A DNA stretch of 64,000 bases from Deinococcus sp. KSM4-11 (GTDB lineage: Bacteria; Deinococcota; Deinococci; Deinococcales; Deinococcaceae), in assembly GCF_004801415.1 (NCBI RefSeq), contig NZ_SSNX01000001.1:372001-436000 (forward strand), written 5' to 3'. The notes under the pieces were generated by a model that was not told the DNA's origin, did no database searches, and saw nothing but the letters and a program-made list of their open reading frames with translations. A program made the translations under genes and the position numbers. Numbering within the stretch: the stretch's first letter is position 1; every line of letters begins with the position of its first letter. Below are positions 45,223-54,925 of this stretch, piece by piece.

Positions 45223-46083
45223 ATGGACTACGCGAAAGATGTGCTCGTCAACACCGACTGGGTCGAGCAGAACCTCAATACCCCCGGCATCCGCCTGATC
45301 GAGGTCGATGAAGACATCCTGCTGTACGACACCGGCCACGCCCCCGGAGCTGTGAAGGTCGACTGGCAGCAGGACTTCTGGCACCCCGTCGAGCGTGACT
45401 TCATCGGGCCGGAACAGGTCAGTGCGCTGCTGGGCAAACTGGGCATCAAGGACACCGACACCATCGTCCTGTACGGCGACAAGAGCAACTGGTGGGCCAG
45501 CTACGCGTACTGGTTCCTGTCGTACAGCGGCGTGAAGAACCTCAAGATCATGAACGGCGGCCGCCAGAAGTGGATCGCCGAGGGCCGTCCCACCACCAAC
45601 GACGCCCTCAGCCACCCCGCCACGCAGTACCCAGCCCTTCACCGCGACGACTCGCTGCGCGCCTACCGCGACGAGGTGCGGGCGCACCTGCAATCGGTGA
45701 GCGGTGGCACCGGCGCCCTGGTGGATGTCCGCAGCCCCGACGAGTTCAGCGGCAAGGTCACGCACATGCCCACCTACCCGCAGGAAGGTGTGCTGCGCGG
45801 CGGCCACATCCCCGGTGCCCGCAGCATTCCCTGGGCGAAGGCCACCAACGAGGACGGCACCTTCAAGTCGGCCGACGAACTGACGGCCCTGTACGGCGGC
45901 GAGGGCGTCACGCCCGACAAGGACGTCATCGCGTACTGCCGCATCGCGGAACGCAGCTCACATACGTGGTTCGTGCTGCGCGAACTGCTCGGCTACCCCA
46001 AGGTGCGCAACTACGACGGTTCCTGGACCGAATGGGGCAACGCGGTCGGCATGCCCATCGAGAAGACCTACACCGAGGACTGA
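45223..46083 (+). CDS. Thiosulfate/3-mercaptopyruvate sulfurtransferase (two-domain rhodanese)
   Basis: A 286-residue tandem rhodanese. The inactive first domain has [12 protein letters not shown] and [18 protein letters not shown]; the second has [26 protein letters not shown] and the active-site Cys in [17 protein letters not shown] (about residue 239). The CRIAERSS loop matches the actinobacterial CysA-type thiosulfate sulfurtransferases. AAGGAGG lies eight bases before the ATG, unusual among the leaderless genes here and consistent with strong expression. It is followed by a near-perfect terminator and is divergent from sufE. Confidence 0.92.
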   Translation: MDYAKDVLVNTDWVEQNLNTPGIRLIEVDEDILLYDTGHAPGAVKVDWQQDFWHPVERDFIGPEQVSALLGKLGIKDTDTIVLYGDKSNWWASYAYWFLSYSGVKNLKIMNGGRQKWIAEGRPTTNDALSHPATQYPALHRDDSLRAYRDEVRAHLQSVSGGTGALVDVRSPDEFSGKVTHMPTYPQEGVLRGGHIPGARSIPWAKATNEDGTFKSADELTALYGGEGVTPDKDVIAYCRIAERSSHTWFVLRELLGYPKVRNYDGSWTEWGNAVGMPIEKTYTED

Positions 46084-46096
46084 ACCGAACGAGCAC

Positions 46097-46131
46097 GAGC
46101 GGGATGGAGGGTTTAGCCCTCCATCCCGCTC
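46097..46131. terminator. Perfect 15-bp terminator hairpin
   Basis: GAGCGGGATGGAGGG (46097-46111) pairs perfectly with CCCTCCATCCCGCTC (46117-46131) across a TTTAG loop and is followed by the pyrimidine-rich tcttcgtctgttct. It lies 14 bases after the rhodanese stop and can also serve the convergent gene ending at 46166. Confidence 0.9.
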
Positions 46132-46165
46132 TCTTCGTCTGTTCTGACGCGAACCGTTCGCCTCG

Positions 46166-47227
46166 TCACCACTTCACGTCGACCGTCTGGCCGCTCTCGG
46201 CACTCTCAATCGCGGCCAGCACCATGGCCAGACTCTTGATGTTGTCGCTGGCGACCGTCTCGGGCGTGCCGCCGTGCCGCAGCACGTCTACGGCGTCCCT
46301 GATCAAGCCCTCGTGACCACCGATCCGGGCCGTCGGTTCGACGGGAGGGAGGTCAAGTTCCTCGAACTCCGAGAAGAAGCCGCCTGTGGTTCTCACCAAC
46401 GCGGCCCGTGGATGATCGCCGCCGTCCCAGCGCACGGTGCCCTGCGTGCCCGTGATCCGCCAGTCGGATTCCCAGGTGGTCGGGAAGCCCTCGGCGCACC
46501 ACGAGCCCCGGTACGTGATGACCACGCCGCCGGTCATCTCGAAGGTCGCCACGGCATTCGCGCCGTGTGCGTACCACGAGCCCTGAGGGTTCCACTCGTG
46601 GCAGTGCACGCGCACCGGATCCTGGCCGCAGATCAGCCGCGCGGCGTCGAAAGTGTGGATCGTCATGTCGAGCAGCAGCACGTGCTGCATGGCGTCCCGG
46701 AACCCGCCGAAGTGCGCGCCGATGAAGAAGTCCGCGTGAACAGCCGTGAGGTCGCCCATGCGGCCGCCGGCCACGAAGCTGCGCACCCGGCGGATGTTCG
46801 GGTCGTAGCGCCGGTTCTGGATGACGGCATGGAACAGCCCGGCCTGCTGCCCGGCCCGCACCATCTCCTGCGCGCGTTCCAGCGTGTCGGCCAGCGGCTT
46901 CTCGCCCAGCACGCCCACACCGTGTGCGAAGGCAGTCAGGGCCGTGGCGTGATGGGCTTCGGGAATGGTGCAGTCGAAGATCAGATCGGGCCGGGTCTGG
47001 GCCAGCACGGCGTCCAGATCCGTGCCCGTCCGCGCCTGCGTCAGCTCAAACTCGGTCTGCCGGGCCACGGCGGCGGCTTCCTGAAGGTCGACCAGTCCCA
47101 CGACCTCCAGACCGTCGACGGCTGCGGCGGCCCGGAGCCACGTGGCGCTCATGCCGCCGCAGCCGACCATCACGGCGCGCACCGGGCGCTCCGGCGGAAC
47201 GCTGGGCTCCAGCGCCGGCGCCGTCAT
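46166..47227 (-). CDS. Gfo/Idh/MocA-family oxidoreductase
   Basis: A 353-residue NAD(P)-dependent sugar or inositol dehydrogenase. The Rossmann domain has VRAVMVGCGGMSATWLRAAAAVDGLEVVGLVD, and the catalytic EKPLADT motif lies near residue 112. The C-terminal domain contains FFIGAHFGGFRDAMQHVLLLDMTIHTFDAARLI, with Asp and His at the expected catalytic positions. ATG 47227 overlaps the stop of the isomerase gene (ATGA at 47224-47227). It is the last gene of the sugar operon and probably oxidises the imported compound or its epimer. Confidence 0.92.
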   Translation of the reverse strand: MTAPALEPSVPPERPVRAVMVGCGGMSATWLRAAAAVDGLEVVGLVDLQEAAAVARQTEFELTQARTGTDLDAVLAQTRPDLIFDCTIPEAHHATALTAFAHGVGVLGEKPLADTLERAQEMVRAGQQAGLFHAVIQNRRYDPNIRRVRSFVAGGRMGDLTAVHADFFIGAHFGGFRDAMQHVLLLDMTIHTFDAARLICGQDPVRVHCHEWNPQGSWYAHGANAVATFEMTGGVVITYRGSWCAEGFPTTWESDWRITGTQGTVRWDGGDHPRAALVRTTGGFFSEFEELDLPPVEPTARIGGHEGLIRDAVDVLRHGGTPETVASDNIKSLAMVLAAIESAESGQTVDVKW

Positions 47228-48189
47228 GCCGTCCACCACGCGGTATCCGGCGCGTCCGTCAGCAGGGCACCCCGCAGCACCTCGACCGCCTTGCGCAGTC
47301 CCTCCTGGCGCGAGGCCAGCCCGTCCTCGTGTTCGATCGACATCACAAAATCGTAGCCCACGGTTCGCAGCGCGCTGACCATGTCGCGCCAGTCCTTCTC
47401 GGGGTGTCCGTACCCGACCGAGCGGAACACCCATGAGCGCTCGGCGATGTTCGCGTAGTCGGTGTAGTCCAGCACGCCCTTGACCGGGACGTTCACCGGG
47501 TCGAGGGCCGTGTCCTTGGCATGGAAATGGTAGATGGTCGTGCCCAGATAGCGGATCGCTCGGACTGGATCGATCTGCTGCCAGTACAGGTGGCTGGGAT
47601 CGAAGTTCACGCCCACGTTCTCGGCGGTCGCCTCGCGCAGACGCAGGGCCTGCTGGGGCTGGTACACGCAGAAGCCAGGGTGCATCTCGATGGCCACGCG
47701 CACCCCATGATCGGCGGCGAAGGCGGCCTCACGCTGCCAGTACGGAATGACCCGCTCGTTCCATTGCCACTCCACGGCGCGGGCATGATCAGTGGGCCAC
47801 GCGCAGGTGACCCAGTTCGGCACCCGGTCGTCCGGGCCGCCGCCGGGGCAGCCCGAGAAGGTCACGACTGTCTGGACGCCCAGGCGTTCGGCCAGCCGCA
47901 CGGTGTCCTGCCACGCTTGATGGTGCGGCCGGGCCTCCGCGTCGTCAGGATGGAGCGGATTGCCGTGGCAGGACAGGGCGGAAATCTCCAGCCCGCGATC
48001 CGCGATGGCGCCCCGGAAGGCGTCGAGGGCCGCCGGTTCGGCCAGCAGGCGGGCCGGATCGCAGTGGACGTTGCCCACGTAGCCGCCCGTGGCGACCTCG
48101 ATGGCCTCGACCTTCAGCGCCGCCAGCGTGTCGAGCATGGTCTCGAAGGGCAGGTTGCCCAAGATGGGGTTGAAGACGCCAAGTTTCAC
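47224..48189 (-). CDS. Sugar phosphate isomerase/epimerase (AP endonuclease 2 fold)
   Basis: A 321-residue TIM-barrel protein of the IolE/IolI-like group. Metal-site residues are seen in VRVAIEMHPGFCVYQP (Glu), GVNFDPSHLYWQQIDP (Asp, His), IYHFHAKDTAL (His) and FVMSIEHEDG (Glu). Such enzymes isomerise or epimerise keto sugars or inositol derivatives. It lies 49 bases after the permease stop and overlaps the Gfo/Idh start by four bases. In the operon it would act on the sugar delivered by the importer. Confidence 0.9.
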   Translation of the reverse strand: MKLGVFNPILGNLPFETMLDTLAALKVEAIEVATGGYVGNVHCDPARLLAEPAALDAFRGAIADRGLEISALSCHGNPLHPDDAEARPHHQAWQDTVRLAERLGVQTVVTFSGCPGGGPDDRVPNWVTCAWPTDHARAVEWQWNERVIPYWQREAAFAADHGVRVAIEMHPGFCVYQPQQALRLREATAENVGVNFDPSHLYWQQIDPVRAIRYLGTTIYHFHAKDTALDPVNVPVKGVLDYTDYANIAERSWVFRSVGYGHPEKDWRDMVSALRTVGYDFVMSIEHEDGLASRQEGLRKAVEVLRGALLTDAPDTAWWTA

Positions 48190-48238
48190 GCGGGCTCCTT
48201 GTGCCGGTTGTCCGCCGTGCAGGCGGGGTGGGCGCAGC

Positions 48239-49078
48239 TCATTCCTTCACGGCGCCCGCCGTGAGCCCGGCCACCACGTAGCGTTGCAGGATCAGAGTGA
48301 TCAGCATGGGCGGTAGCATGGCGATGGTCGCCAGCGACATCACGAGGTTCCAGCGGATGATGTTCGAGCCGATGTAGCTGTAGATGCCGGCGGTGATGGG
48401 CTTGTAATTGTCCTGGGTGGTGAGGGTGACGGCCAGCAGCAGGTCGCCCCAGCTGCTCAGGAACGTGAAGATGGCTGTGGTCAGCAGTCCCGGCAGGGTC
48501 AGCGGCAGGATCACGTACAGGAACGCCCCGAACACTGACGTGCCGTCGATCAGGGCCGCTTCCAGCAGTTGCCGCGAGATGCCCAGGAAGAAGGGGCGCA
48601 GCACGGTCATGGCGAAGGGCAGGGTGATGGTCGTGTTGGCGAGGATCAGACCGAACAGGTTGTTGGTCAGGCCCAGCTTGTTGAAGATCACGAACATGGG
48701 CGTGGCCAGCATGATCACCGGGAACATCAGGCTCGACAGGCTCAGGAGCAGCAGCACCCCCTTGCCCTTCAGTGGCAGGTGGGCCAGCGCGAAGGCGGCC
48801 GGCGCGCTCAGGGCCAGGGTCAGCAGGGTGGTGCCGGTGCCCACCACCAGGGAATTGCCGAAGTACCGCAGCAGCTGCGGGTTGTCGAGCGTCACGCTGC
48901 GGAAGTACCCCCAGTCGAGTACCAGCGGCAGAAAGTGCGGCGGATAGGCGAAGATCTCGCTCTGCGGGCGCAGCGCGGTGACGACCATCCAGTACAGCGG
49001 GAACAGGAACAGCATCAGGAAGATGACGCTGAAGAAGGTTTTCGAGTAGCCCACCCGCCACCACCGTGAGCGCGTCAT
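48239..49078 (-). CDS. Carbohydrate ABC importer permease (MalG type)
   Basis: A 279-residue inner-membrane permease with six transmembrane segments. The EAA loop that docks the ATPase is EAALIDGTSVFGAFLYVILPLTLPG. MalG-type features include the long C-terminal membrane part ending in QRYVVAGLTAGAVKE, with VAGLTAGAVK being nearly universal in this class. It overlaps the stop of the partner permease by four bases (ATGA at 49075-49078). Confidence 0.95.
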   Translation of the reverse strand: MTRSRWWRVGYSKTFFSVIFLMLFLFPLYWMVVTALRPQSEIFAYPPHFLPLVLDWGYFRSVTLDNPQLLRYFGNSLVVGTGTTLLTLALSAPAAFALAHLPLKGKGVLLLLSLSSLMFPVIMLATPMFVIFNKLGLTNNLFGLILANTTITLPFAMTVLRPFFLGISRQLLEAALIDGTSVFGAFLYVILPLTLPGLLTTAIFTFLSSWGDLLLAVTLTTQDNYKPITAGIYSYIGSNIIRWNLVMSLATIAMLPPMLITLILQRYVVAGLTAGAVKE

Positions 49079-50001
49079 CCCTGCTCCTCACGGCTGATGG
49101 TGCGGACGTAGAACACGGCCAGTACCAGTAGCAGGACGAACAGCAGGTTCAGCAGCGCCGCGCCCTGACCGAACTGGTACTGCTGGAACACCAGCTTGTA
49201 CGCCATGGTGGACACGACCTGCGAGCTGTCGAGCGGCCCGCCGGCCGTGGTGATGAACACCACGTCGAACACCTTGATGGTGTAGATCACGCCCAGCACC
49301 AGCGTGGAGAGCAGCGCCGGCTTCAGCAGCGGCAGCGTGATCGAGCGGAACTGCTGCCCCTTGCTCGCTCCGTCGATGGCGGCGGCCTCGTACACGTCGG
49401 GCGGCAGGCCCTGCATGGCGGCCAGCAGCAGGCTCAGGTTGAAGGGAATGCCCAGCCAGATGTTGATGATGATCACGGCCGCCAGCGAGTACTTCGCGTC
49501 GGACGTCCAGTAGATCTTGTCGCTGACCAGGTGCAGGCTCCGCAGGACGTAGTTGATGACCCCGGTTTCCCCGTCGAACAGCCAGCGCCACACGGTGCCG
49601 GACACCACTATGGGAATGCTCCACGCCAGCAGATACAGGCCGCGCATGTATGACGAGCCGGGGAAGGGCCGCGAGTAGAACGCGGCCAGCCCCAGCCCGA
49701 TCGCCAGCTGGAACACCAGTGACACCGCCGTGAAGATCACCGTATTGCTCATGGTGTGGGCGAAGGCCGGGTAGTGGAACACGTCCCGGTAGTTCTGGAG
49801 GCCCACCCAGGGCGCGCCGCCCAGCAGCGTGGCGGCCGTGACGCCCTTGAAGCTCATCTGGATGTTCAGGATGATCGGGTAGGCCATGAAGACCAGCAGG
49901 AACACGATGGCCGGGGCGATGAACAGGTAGTTCCCGAGATGGGCCGCCCGGCGCCGCCGGGGCCGCTGGGTGGTCTCAAGTGGCGCGGTGGACGGCGTCA
50001 C
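49075..50001 (-). CDS. Carbohydrate ABC importer permease (MalF/UgpA type)
   Basis: A 308-residue permease with six membrane segments after a basic, Pro-rich N-terminus. The EAA loop is YEAAAIDGASKGQQFRSITLPLLKP. The pattern FIAPAIVFLLVFMAYPII at the first membrane helix is typical of MalF/UgpA permeases. The GTG start at 50001 lies three bases after the stop of the binding protein gene. No ATPase gene is in this operon, so a shared MsmX/UgpC-type ATPase from elsewhere is presumably used. Confidence 0.95.
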   Translation of the reverse strand: MTPSTAPLETTQRPRRRRAAHLGNYLFIAPAIVFLLVFMAYPIILNIQMSFKGVTAATLLGGAPWVGLQNYRDVFHYPAFAHTMSNTVIFTAVSLVFQLAIGLGLAAFYSRPFPGSSYMRGLYLLAWSIPIVVSGTVWRWLFDGETGVINYVLRSLHLVSDKIYWTSDAKYSLAAVIIINIWLGIPFNLSLLLAAMQGLPPDVYEAAAIDGASKGQQFRSITLPLLKPALLSTLVLGVIYTIKVFDVVFITTAGGPLDSSQVVSTMAYKLVFQQYQFGQGAALLNLLFVLLLVLAVFYVRTISREEQG

Positions 50002-50004
50002 GGC

Positions 50005-51204
50005 TTACTTGAACAGTGGCTTGATGGCCGCCGAGGCATCCTGGGCCGCCTTGTCTGGGGTCTTGGCGCCCGTGGCCACGCTCTGGAAGGCGATCCAGAC
50101 CTGCTCGCTGATCTGCGGATATTTTGGCCCGTAGGCGCGCGGCTTGGCCACGGCCACGGCCTTGATGAAGGTCTCGACCACGGGATCGTTCGTGAAGCCC
50201 TTGGCGATGTCCGTGCGGTTAGGAATGCTCCCGGCGGCGACCATCAGCGGCTTGAGGTTCTCCGGCTGCACCAGCCACGACACGAACTTCCACGCGTCGG
50301 CCACGTGCGGGCCGTTGCCGAGCGCGAGGTTCTCGCCGCCCAGGATCGAGACCGCCTGCTTGTCCTTGGGCCACGGCGACACGCCCCACTTGAAGGTCAC
50401 CTTGTCGCTCACGAAGTTCGGGAGCTGCCACGGACCGTTGATCATCATGGCGCACTTCTGCGCGATGAACTGCTGGTACACGTCGCCCTGCGACCAGTTC
50501 ACGGCGGCGCGGCTGATGCTCTTGTCCTGGTACAGGTTGCCCCAGTACGTCAGTGCCTTCACGGTTCCGGCGTCGCCGAAACTCTGGAGGTCGCTGCCGG
50601 TGCTCCACAGGAACGGCAGGAAGGTGAAGGTGCCTTCCTCGGTGCCCACGCCGGACATGCAGAAGCCGTAGTGGTCGTTGGTCGTGAGTTTCTTGGCGGT
50701 GGCGCGCAGTTCATCCCAGGTCAGGGGCGGCTTCACGCCGGCTGCCTTCAGCATCGCGTCGTTGTAGTACAGGACGGTGGCGTTGCTGATGTACGGCAGG
50801 CCGTAGTTCTTGCCCTGGTAGATGGTCGAACTCAGCGGGCCTTTCTGGTACATGGGAATGTACTTCGAGCCTTTCAGGTAACTGGTGATGTCGGCAAGCG
50901 AGCCCTGGCTGGCCATGGCCTGGTGATCCGGGTTGTCGATGAACAGGATGTCCGGCACGGTGCGCGTGGCCGTGGCCTGGATGATGCGGTTCTTCAGGTC
51001 ACCGAACTGCACGGACGTGCGCTGGATCTTGATGCCGGGGGTGGCGGCCTCGTACTTCTGGATGGCGGCGGCCATGGCCTTGTCGTAGGTGGGGTTGGAG
51101 GTGAAGTAGTCCAGGATCTGCAACGTGGTCTGGGCCTGAGCGCTCCCGAGACAGAGGGTGGCGAGGGTCAGGCTGGCAGACAGCATGGCTCCGGATACGT
51201 TCAT
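50005..51204 (-). CDS. Sugar ABC importer substrate-binding protein
   Basis: A 399-residue periplasmic binding protein of the MalE/UgpB cluster (family 1). The signal peptide ends in GSAQA. Typical blocks are KYEAATPGIKIQRTSVQFGDLKNRIIQA, PDILFIDNPDHQAMASQG, YGLPYISNATVLYYNDAML and KFVSWLVQPENLKPL. AGGAGA lies eight bases before ATG 51204. It is first in the operon and expressed from the promoter/operator at 51430-51472, with a leader of roughly 230 bases. The ligand is unknown; a linked alpha-amylase gene upstream may or may not be related. Confidence 0.95.
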   Translation of the reverse strand: MNVSGAMLSASLTLATLCLGSAQAQTTLQILDYFTSNPTYDKAMAAAIQKYEAATPGIKIQRTSVQFGDLKNRIIQATATRTVPDILFIDNPDHQAMASQGSLADITSYLKGSKYIPMYQKGPLSSTIYQGKNYGLPYISNATVLYYNDAMLKAAGVKPPLTWDELRATAKKLTTNDHYGFCMSGVGTEEGTFTFLPFLWSTGSDLQSFGDAGTVKALTYWGNLYQDKSISRAAVNWSQGDVYQQFIAQKCAMMINGPWQLPNFVSDKVTFKWGVSPWPKDKQAVSILGGENLALGNGPHVADAWKFVSWLVQPENLKPLMVAAGSIPNRTDIAKGFTNDPVVETFIKAVAVAKPRAYGPKYPQISEQVWIAFQSVATGAKTPDKAAQDASAAIKPLFK

Positions 51205-51924
51205 CTGGGCATCTCCTGTAGAGCGTGAAGCGGCTGGACAGAACCCGTCGGTGTGGCCACAGCCAGGGATCAGACCCAGTCGGCCGGGGAAGCAGGCGGG
51301 CTCAGCGTTCTACGACGTGCTCTGTCCCTCCTCCGGTTGGGAAGGGTCGATTCTCGACCACGAATGGGCCAGTGTCAGCGTGACGGGCCCGGCAGCTTCG
51401 GCGCGACGAGCGATCCAGAAATTGTGCGTTGTGAACGATCACATGGTACGAACACTCACGATGACTTGTCAAGGCGATACCGACGGAGCTTCGCCGGGCC
51501 AGACGTTCGGCCCCACGGCGTCGGCAGAGGGCGACCACTGTCGGCAGCCCACCGGTGACAGATCGCCTCTAGCTGCTGCGGGAGGGCGTCCTGCGTTTCC
51601 CCTTCGCGCCCGCTCCGCCCGGCGATTGGATACCGGCTGGAACCGCTTCAGGCGACGTTGGCTGCGGGGGCGAGTACCGTGAGTCCGCCATTGAGAGGTC
51701 ACCGGCGCCACACTGGGCACGATCACACTCACAGCGCGAGACCAGACCGAGCACGTAATCCCCCGGCCGTGAAGTCGCCTGACATCTCCCTGTCCTGAAG
51801 GCCCTTCAGCGGAGCCAGAGCAGCTTGACCTCCGCAGTGACCGGTCCATAGTCACTGTACACGCACACCCCTTAGAGGATCACCTTAGCTCATCCTCTGG
51901 CTGTGGCCTCGACCGTCTAGGTGT
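51205..51924. other. Intergenic region between the sugar operon and amylase gene
   Basis: It holds the sugar operon promoter and leader on the right strand of reading, but no convincing gene. Short frames such as 51569-51754 (minus) lack start signals. The central part (51560-51800) has mixed composition, and no repeats or insertion sequence ends are visible. Confidence 0.45.
51430..51472 (-). promoter_or_regulatory. Promoter and palindromic operator of the sugar operon
   Basis: Minus strand: -35 TTGACA (51472-51467), 18-base spacer, -10 TACCAT (51448-51443). Immediately downstream lies the inverted repeat TGTGA-N4-TCACA (51430-51443), overlapping the likely start of transcription. This placement suits a repressor operator, for example of a LacI-family sugar regulator, but no regulator gene is adjacent. 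Confidence 0.65.
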
Positions 51925-53385
51925 TTATTCCGGCAGCAGCAGCCGCGCGCTGCGCGCCGGCACCGGCACAGTCTTGCAGGGACACAGCTCGAAGGACTCG
52001 CCGCTCAGCACATCCCGGTAGCGGGCCTTGGGAACGTTCGGCAGGGGCAGCTCACGGTCGTCCTGGGCGGCGTTCATGGCGATCACGGCGTGGCTTGCCT
52101 CCTGTTCACGCAGGAACACCAGCCCGTTTCCCTCGGCATGCAGCACCCGGAACGTGCCGCTCCGCAGGGCGGGCGTCGCATGCCGGGCGGCGATCAATGC
52201 GCGCGTCAGGGCCAGCGTCGTTTGATCCCACTCGCTCTTGTTCCAGGGAAAGGCGCGGCGGCAGTCCGGATCCGGGCCGCCGGGCAGACCGATCTCATCC
52301 CCGTAGTAGATGCAGGGGGCGCCCACGTAGGTCATCAGGAAGGTCAGGGCCAGCCGGTACGCGCTGGCATCTCCCCCCACGGCCGTCAGGTACCGGGCGG
52401 TGTCGTGCGAGTCGAGAAGGTTCAGCTGGGCGCGCACGATGTCCGGGCGGTACATCTGCGTCACCTCGGTCATCCGCTGCCCGAAGGCGGCGGCGTCCAT
52501 GGCGTCGACATGCCCGGTGCCGCTGCGTTCGTTCATGGGGTGATCCAGCGTCTGACCGCCGAAGAACGCCAGACACGGCCGGGTGAAGTGGTAATTCATG
52601 ACCGCGTCGAACTGGTCGCCGGCCAGCCAGCGGTGCGCGTCGCCCCAGATCTCCCCGACGATGTAGGCCTCCGGGTTGATGGCCTTCACGCGCCGCCGGA
52701 ACTCCTGCCAGAAGGCGTCGTCGTCGATCTCGTTCGGTACGTCCAGCCGCCAGCCGTCGATGCCCGCCTGCATCCAGTACTCGGCCACGTTCCACAGGAA
52801 GTCCCGCACGGCCGGGTGGTTCGTGTTGAATTTCGGCAGGGCGCGGTTCCCCCACCACGCGGCGTAATTCGCGGGCCGGGACTCGTCATACGGCTGTAGC
52901 GGCCAGCTGTCCACGTGGAACCAGTCCCGGTACGCGCTCGCCTCGCCCTGCTCCAGCAGGTCGTTGAACTGGAAAAAGCCCCGGCTGGCATGGTTGAACA
53001 CGCCGTCCAGCACGACCTTCAGACCGCGCGCGTGGGCCGCGTCGATCAGGGCGCGCAGGGCGTCGTTGCCGCCCAGCATGGGATCGACCTGGTAGTAGTC
53101 GTGCGTGTGGTAGCGGTGGTTGCTGGCCGACTGGAAGACCGGACAGAAGTAGATGGCGGTCACGCCTAGACCCGCGATGTGATCCAGCTTCTCGATCACG
53201 CCCCACAGGTCGCCGCCCATGTACTTGTGGAAATGAGGCGTGTCGCCCCAGGCTTGCAGGCTCAGGCCGGTCACGCGGCCACTCCGGGCGAAGCGGTCGG
53301 GAAAGATCTGGTAGAAGACGGCGTCCTGCACCCAGGCGGGCGTGATCGGGGGGGCGTCCTGCGGCTGGGCGGGCGTACGCGTCAT
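51925..53385 (-). CDS. Alpha-amylase family glycoside hydrolase (GH13)
   Basis: A 486-residue cytoplasmic enzyme of the neopullulanase/cyclomaltodextrinase-like group. The GH13 regions are [13 protein letters not shown], the nucleophile Asp in [13 protein letters not shown], the acid/base Glu in [13 protein letters not shown] and the third acid in [13 protein letters not shown]. The early [21 protein letters not shown] motif is typical of the group. There is no signal peptide, so imported maltodextrins are the likely substrates. ATG 53385 is preferred over 53433 because TATGCT lies eight bases upstream of it. Confidence 0.93.
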   Translation of the reverse strand: MTRTPAQPQDAPPITPAWVQDAVFYQIFPDRFARSGRVTGLSLQAWGDTPHFHKYMGGDLWGVIEKLDHIAGLGVTAIYFCPVFQSASNHRYHTHDYYQVDPMLGGNDALRALIDAAHARGLKVVLDGVFNHASRGFFQFNDLLEQGEASAYRDWFHVDSWPLQPYDESRPANYAAWWGNRALPKFNTNHPAVRDFLWNVAEYWMQAGIDGWRLDVPNEIDDDAFWQEFRRRVKAINPEAYIVGEIWGDAHRWLAGDQFDAVMNYHFTRPCLAFFGGQTLDHPMNERSGTGHVDAMDAAAFGQRMTEVTQMYRPDIVRAQLNLLDSHDTARYLTAVGGDASAYRLALTFLMTYVGAPCIYYGDEIGLPGGPDPDCRRAFPWNKSEWDQTTLALTRALIAARHATPALRSGTFRVLHAEGNGLVFLREQEASHAVIAMNAAQDDRELPLPNVPKARYRDVLSGESFELCPCKTVPVPARSARLLLPE

Positions 53386-53413
53386 TGCGCGCCAGCATAG
53401 CCTGAATTCGCTT

Positions 53414-54718
53414 TCAGCCGTCTGACGCTTCATGCCACGACTGCAGGAAAGTCCTCGCGGCCTCCACGCTTCCGACCTCGCCCAGTGCGGTCGCCTCGGC
53501 CAGGGCCCGCAGCGCCTCCCCGACCCGTGGCCCCGGTTCCAACTGCAACAGCGCCATCACCTCCTCGCCCGTCAGCAGGGGTCTGGATGGCGTGGGCTGC
53601 TCCTCCAGCGCGGCCAGCACCCGATCCATTCCACGGGCATACGCCAGGCGTGAGGCCGATGAACTGCTTGGCCCGCGCGCCGCCTCGCGGTCGGCCAGCA
53701 TGATGCTCAGCAGATCTGGTAGCAGTGCCCGACGCCGGTGCACGAAGCGCCGCGCCTCGCGCTCCGTGGACGGCAGGGGCAGCATATGTGCGCCAACCAG
53801 GGCGGCCGCCTGCCCCACGACGTCGCCCGGCAGTTTCAACCGGGTCAGGATCTGCGAGGTCAACGCCGCGCCGACCTTGTCATGCCCGTGAAACGACTTC
53901 CGTCCCGTCACGGGGTCACGCGCCAGCGTGCGGGGCTTGCCCACGTCGTGCAGCAGGGCCGCCCAGCGCAGGGCGAGGCCCGAATCCGGTCGCCGAGCCA
54001 GGAGCTGATGCAGCGCCTCCACGCCATGCTGGAACACGTCCAGGTGGTGAAATCCTCCCTGCACTAGGCCAATGCCCTCCTGTAACTCCGGCACGGTGAA
54101 GGTCAGCAGGCCAAGATCCTCCAGCCGCAGCACACCGCGCGCCGCGTCCGGATGAAGGAGCAGCGCTCCCACCTCGTCCCGCACGCGTTCCATGGCCGGC
54201 ATCGGAAGGACGGTCGATGCGAGGTCAAGGGCGATCCGCCGGACGGCCGCCTCTGTGGCCGCCTCCAGACGAAACCCGAGCGTGACCTCGAAGCGGGCCG
54301 CCCGCCATGCCCGCAACGGGTCGGCCCTCAAGTTCGCCTCCGAGACCATCCGCAGCCGCCGTGCCCGCAGGTCACGCCGCCCCCCGGTCGGATCAATTAC
54401 CCGACCGTCCTGCGTGAGCGCCAGGGCATTTACCGTGAAATCCCGTCGGGTCAGATCGGCCATCACGTCGGCCGGCAGCGGCACGAAGTCGTGCTGGACG
54501 CCGCCAGAGGCATGCACCCGCCAGTAGCCGCGCTCCACATCCAGAGGGAACACCGCGCCGCCCAGTAGAGCAGCACAGTCGTGTGCCGCCCGCTCCGGTT
54601 CCGGTATCGCCCAGTCGAAGTCCTTCGCCTCCACTCCACGCAGCCAGTCACGCGCCGCGCCGCCCACCAGCAGGCCGCCGGTCGGAAATGGAGGCAGGGG
54701 AGGACGGCGGCGGAACAT
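53414..54718 (-). CDS. tRNA nucleotidyltransferase with HD domain (CCA/CC/A-adding class II)
   Basis: A 434-residue class II nucleotidyltransferase. The head has [24 protein letters not shown] and [16 protein letters not shown], the neck [20 protein letters not shown]-terminal HD-type region contains [21 protein letters not shown] and [19 protein letters not shown]. In Deinococcus, CCA addition is known to be divided between a CC-adding and an A-adding enzyme; which of the two this is cannot be told by eye. Poly(A) polymerase is a less likely alternative. TAGCAT lies six bases before ATG 54718. A tRNA-Ala gene lies just beyond on the other strand. Confidence 0.9.
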   Translation of the reverse strand: MFRRRPPLPPFPTGGLLVGGAARDWLRGVEAKDFDWAIPEPERAAHDCAALLGGAVFPLDVERGYWRVHASGGVQHDFVPLPADVMADLTRRDFTVNALALTQDGRVIDPTGGRRDLRARRLRMVSEANLRADPLRAWRAARFEVTLGFRLEAATEAAVRRIALDLASTVLPMPAMERVRDEVGALLLHPDAARGVLRLEDLGLLTFTVPELQEGIGLVQGGFHHLDVFQHGVEALHQLLARRPDSGLALRWAALLHDVGKPRTLARDPVTGRKSFHGHDKVGAALTSQILTRLKLPGDVVGQAAALVGAHMLPLPSTEREARRFVHRRRALLPDLLSIMLADREAARGPSSSSASRLAYARGMDRVLAALEEQPTPSRPLLTGEEVMALLQLEPGPRVGEALRALAEATALGEVGSVEAARTFLQSWHEASDG

Positions 54719-54773
54719 GACGCCATGCTAGCCGCGCTCCACGCCCCGCCGCTGTATGTCATGGCCTGAGCCT

Positions 54774-54801
54774 TGCCTCCGCCCGCCGCACCTGCTACAG
54801 T
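54774..54801 (+). promoter_or_regulatory. Promoter of tRNA-Ala
   Basis: -35 TTGCCT (54774-54779), 16-base spacer, -10 TACAGT (54796-54801), 12 bases before the mature 5' end of the tRNA. Confidence 0.65.
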
Positions 54802-54813
54802 GCGCGGCGCTGA

Positions 54814-54888
<75 letters not shown>

Positions 54889-54893
54889 AGATG

Positions 54894-54925
54894 GGACGTC
54901 GGAAACGGCGTCCTTCTTCTTTTTT
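54894..54925 (+). terminator. Intrinsic terminator of tRNA-Ala
   Basis: GGACGTC (54894-54900) pairs with GGCGTCC (54907-54913, one G-U) and is followed by ttcttctttttt (54914-54925), a rare strong U-run in this GC-rich window. Confidence 0.88.

Noticed and set aside
51569..51754. Minus-strand small frame between the amylase and sugar operon
   Set aside because: No ribosome binding site or -10 box at either possible start and no recognisable sequence.
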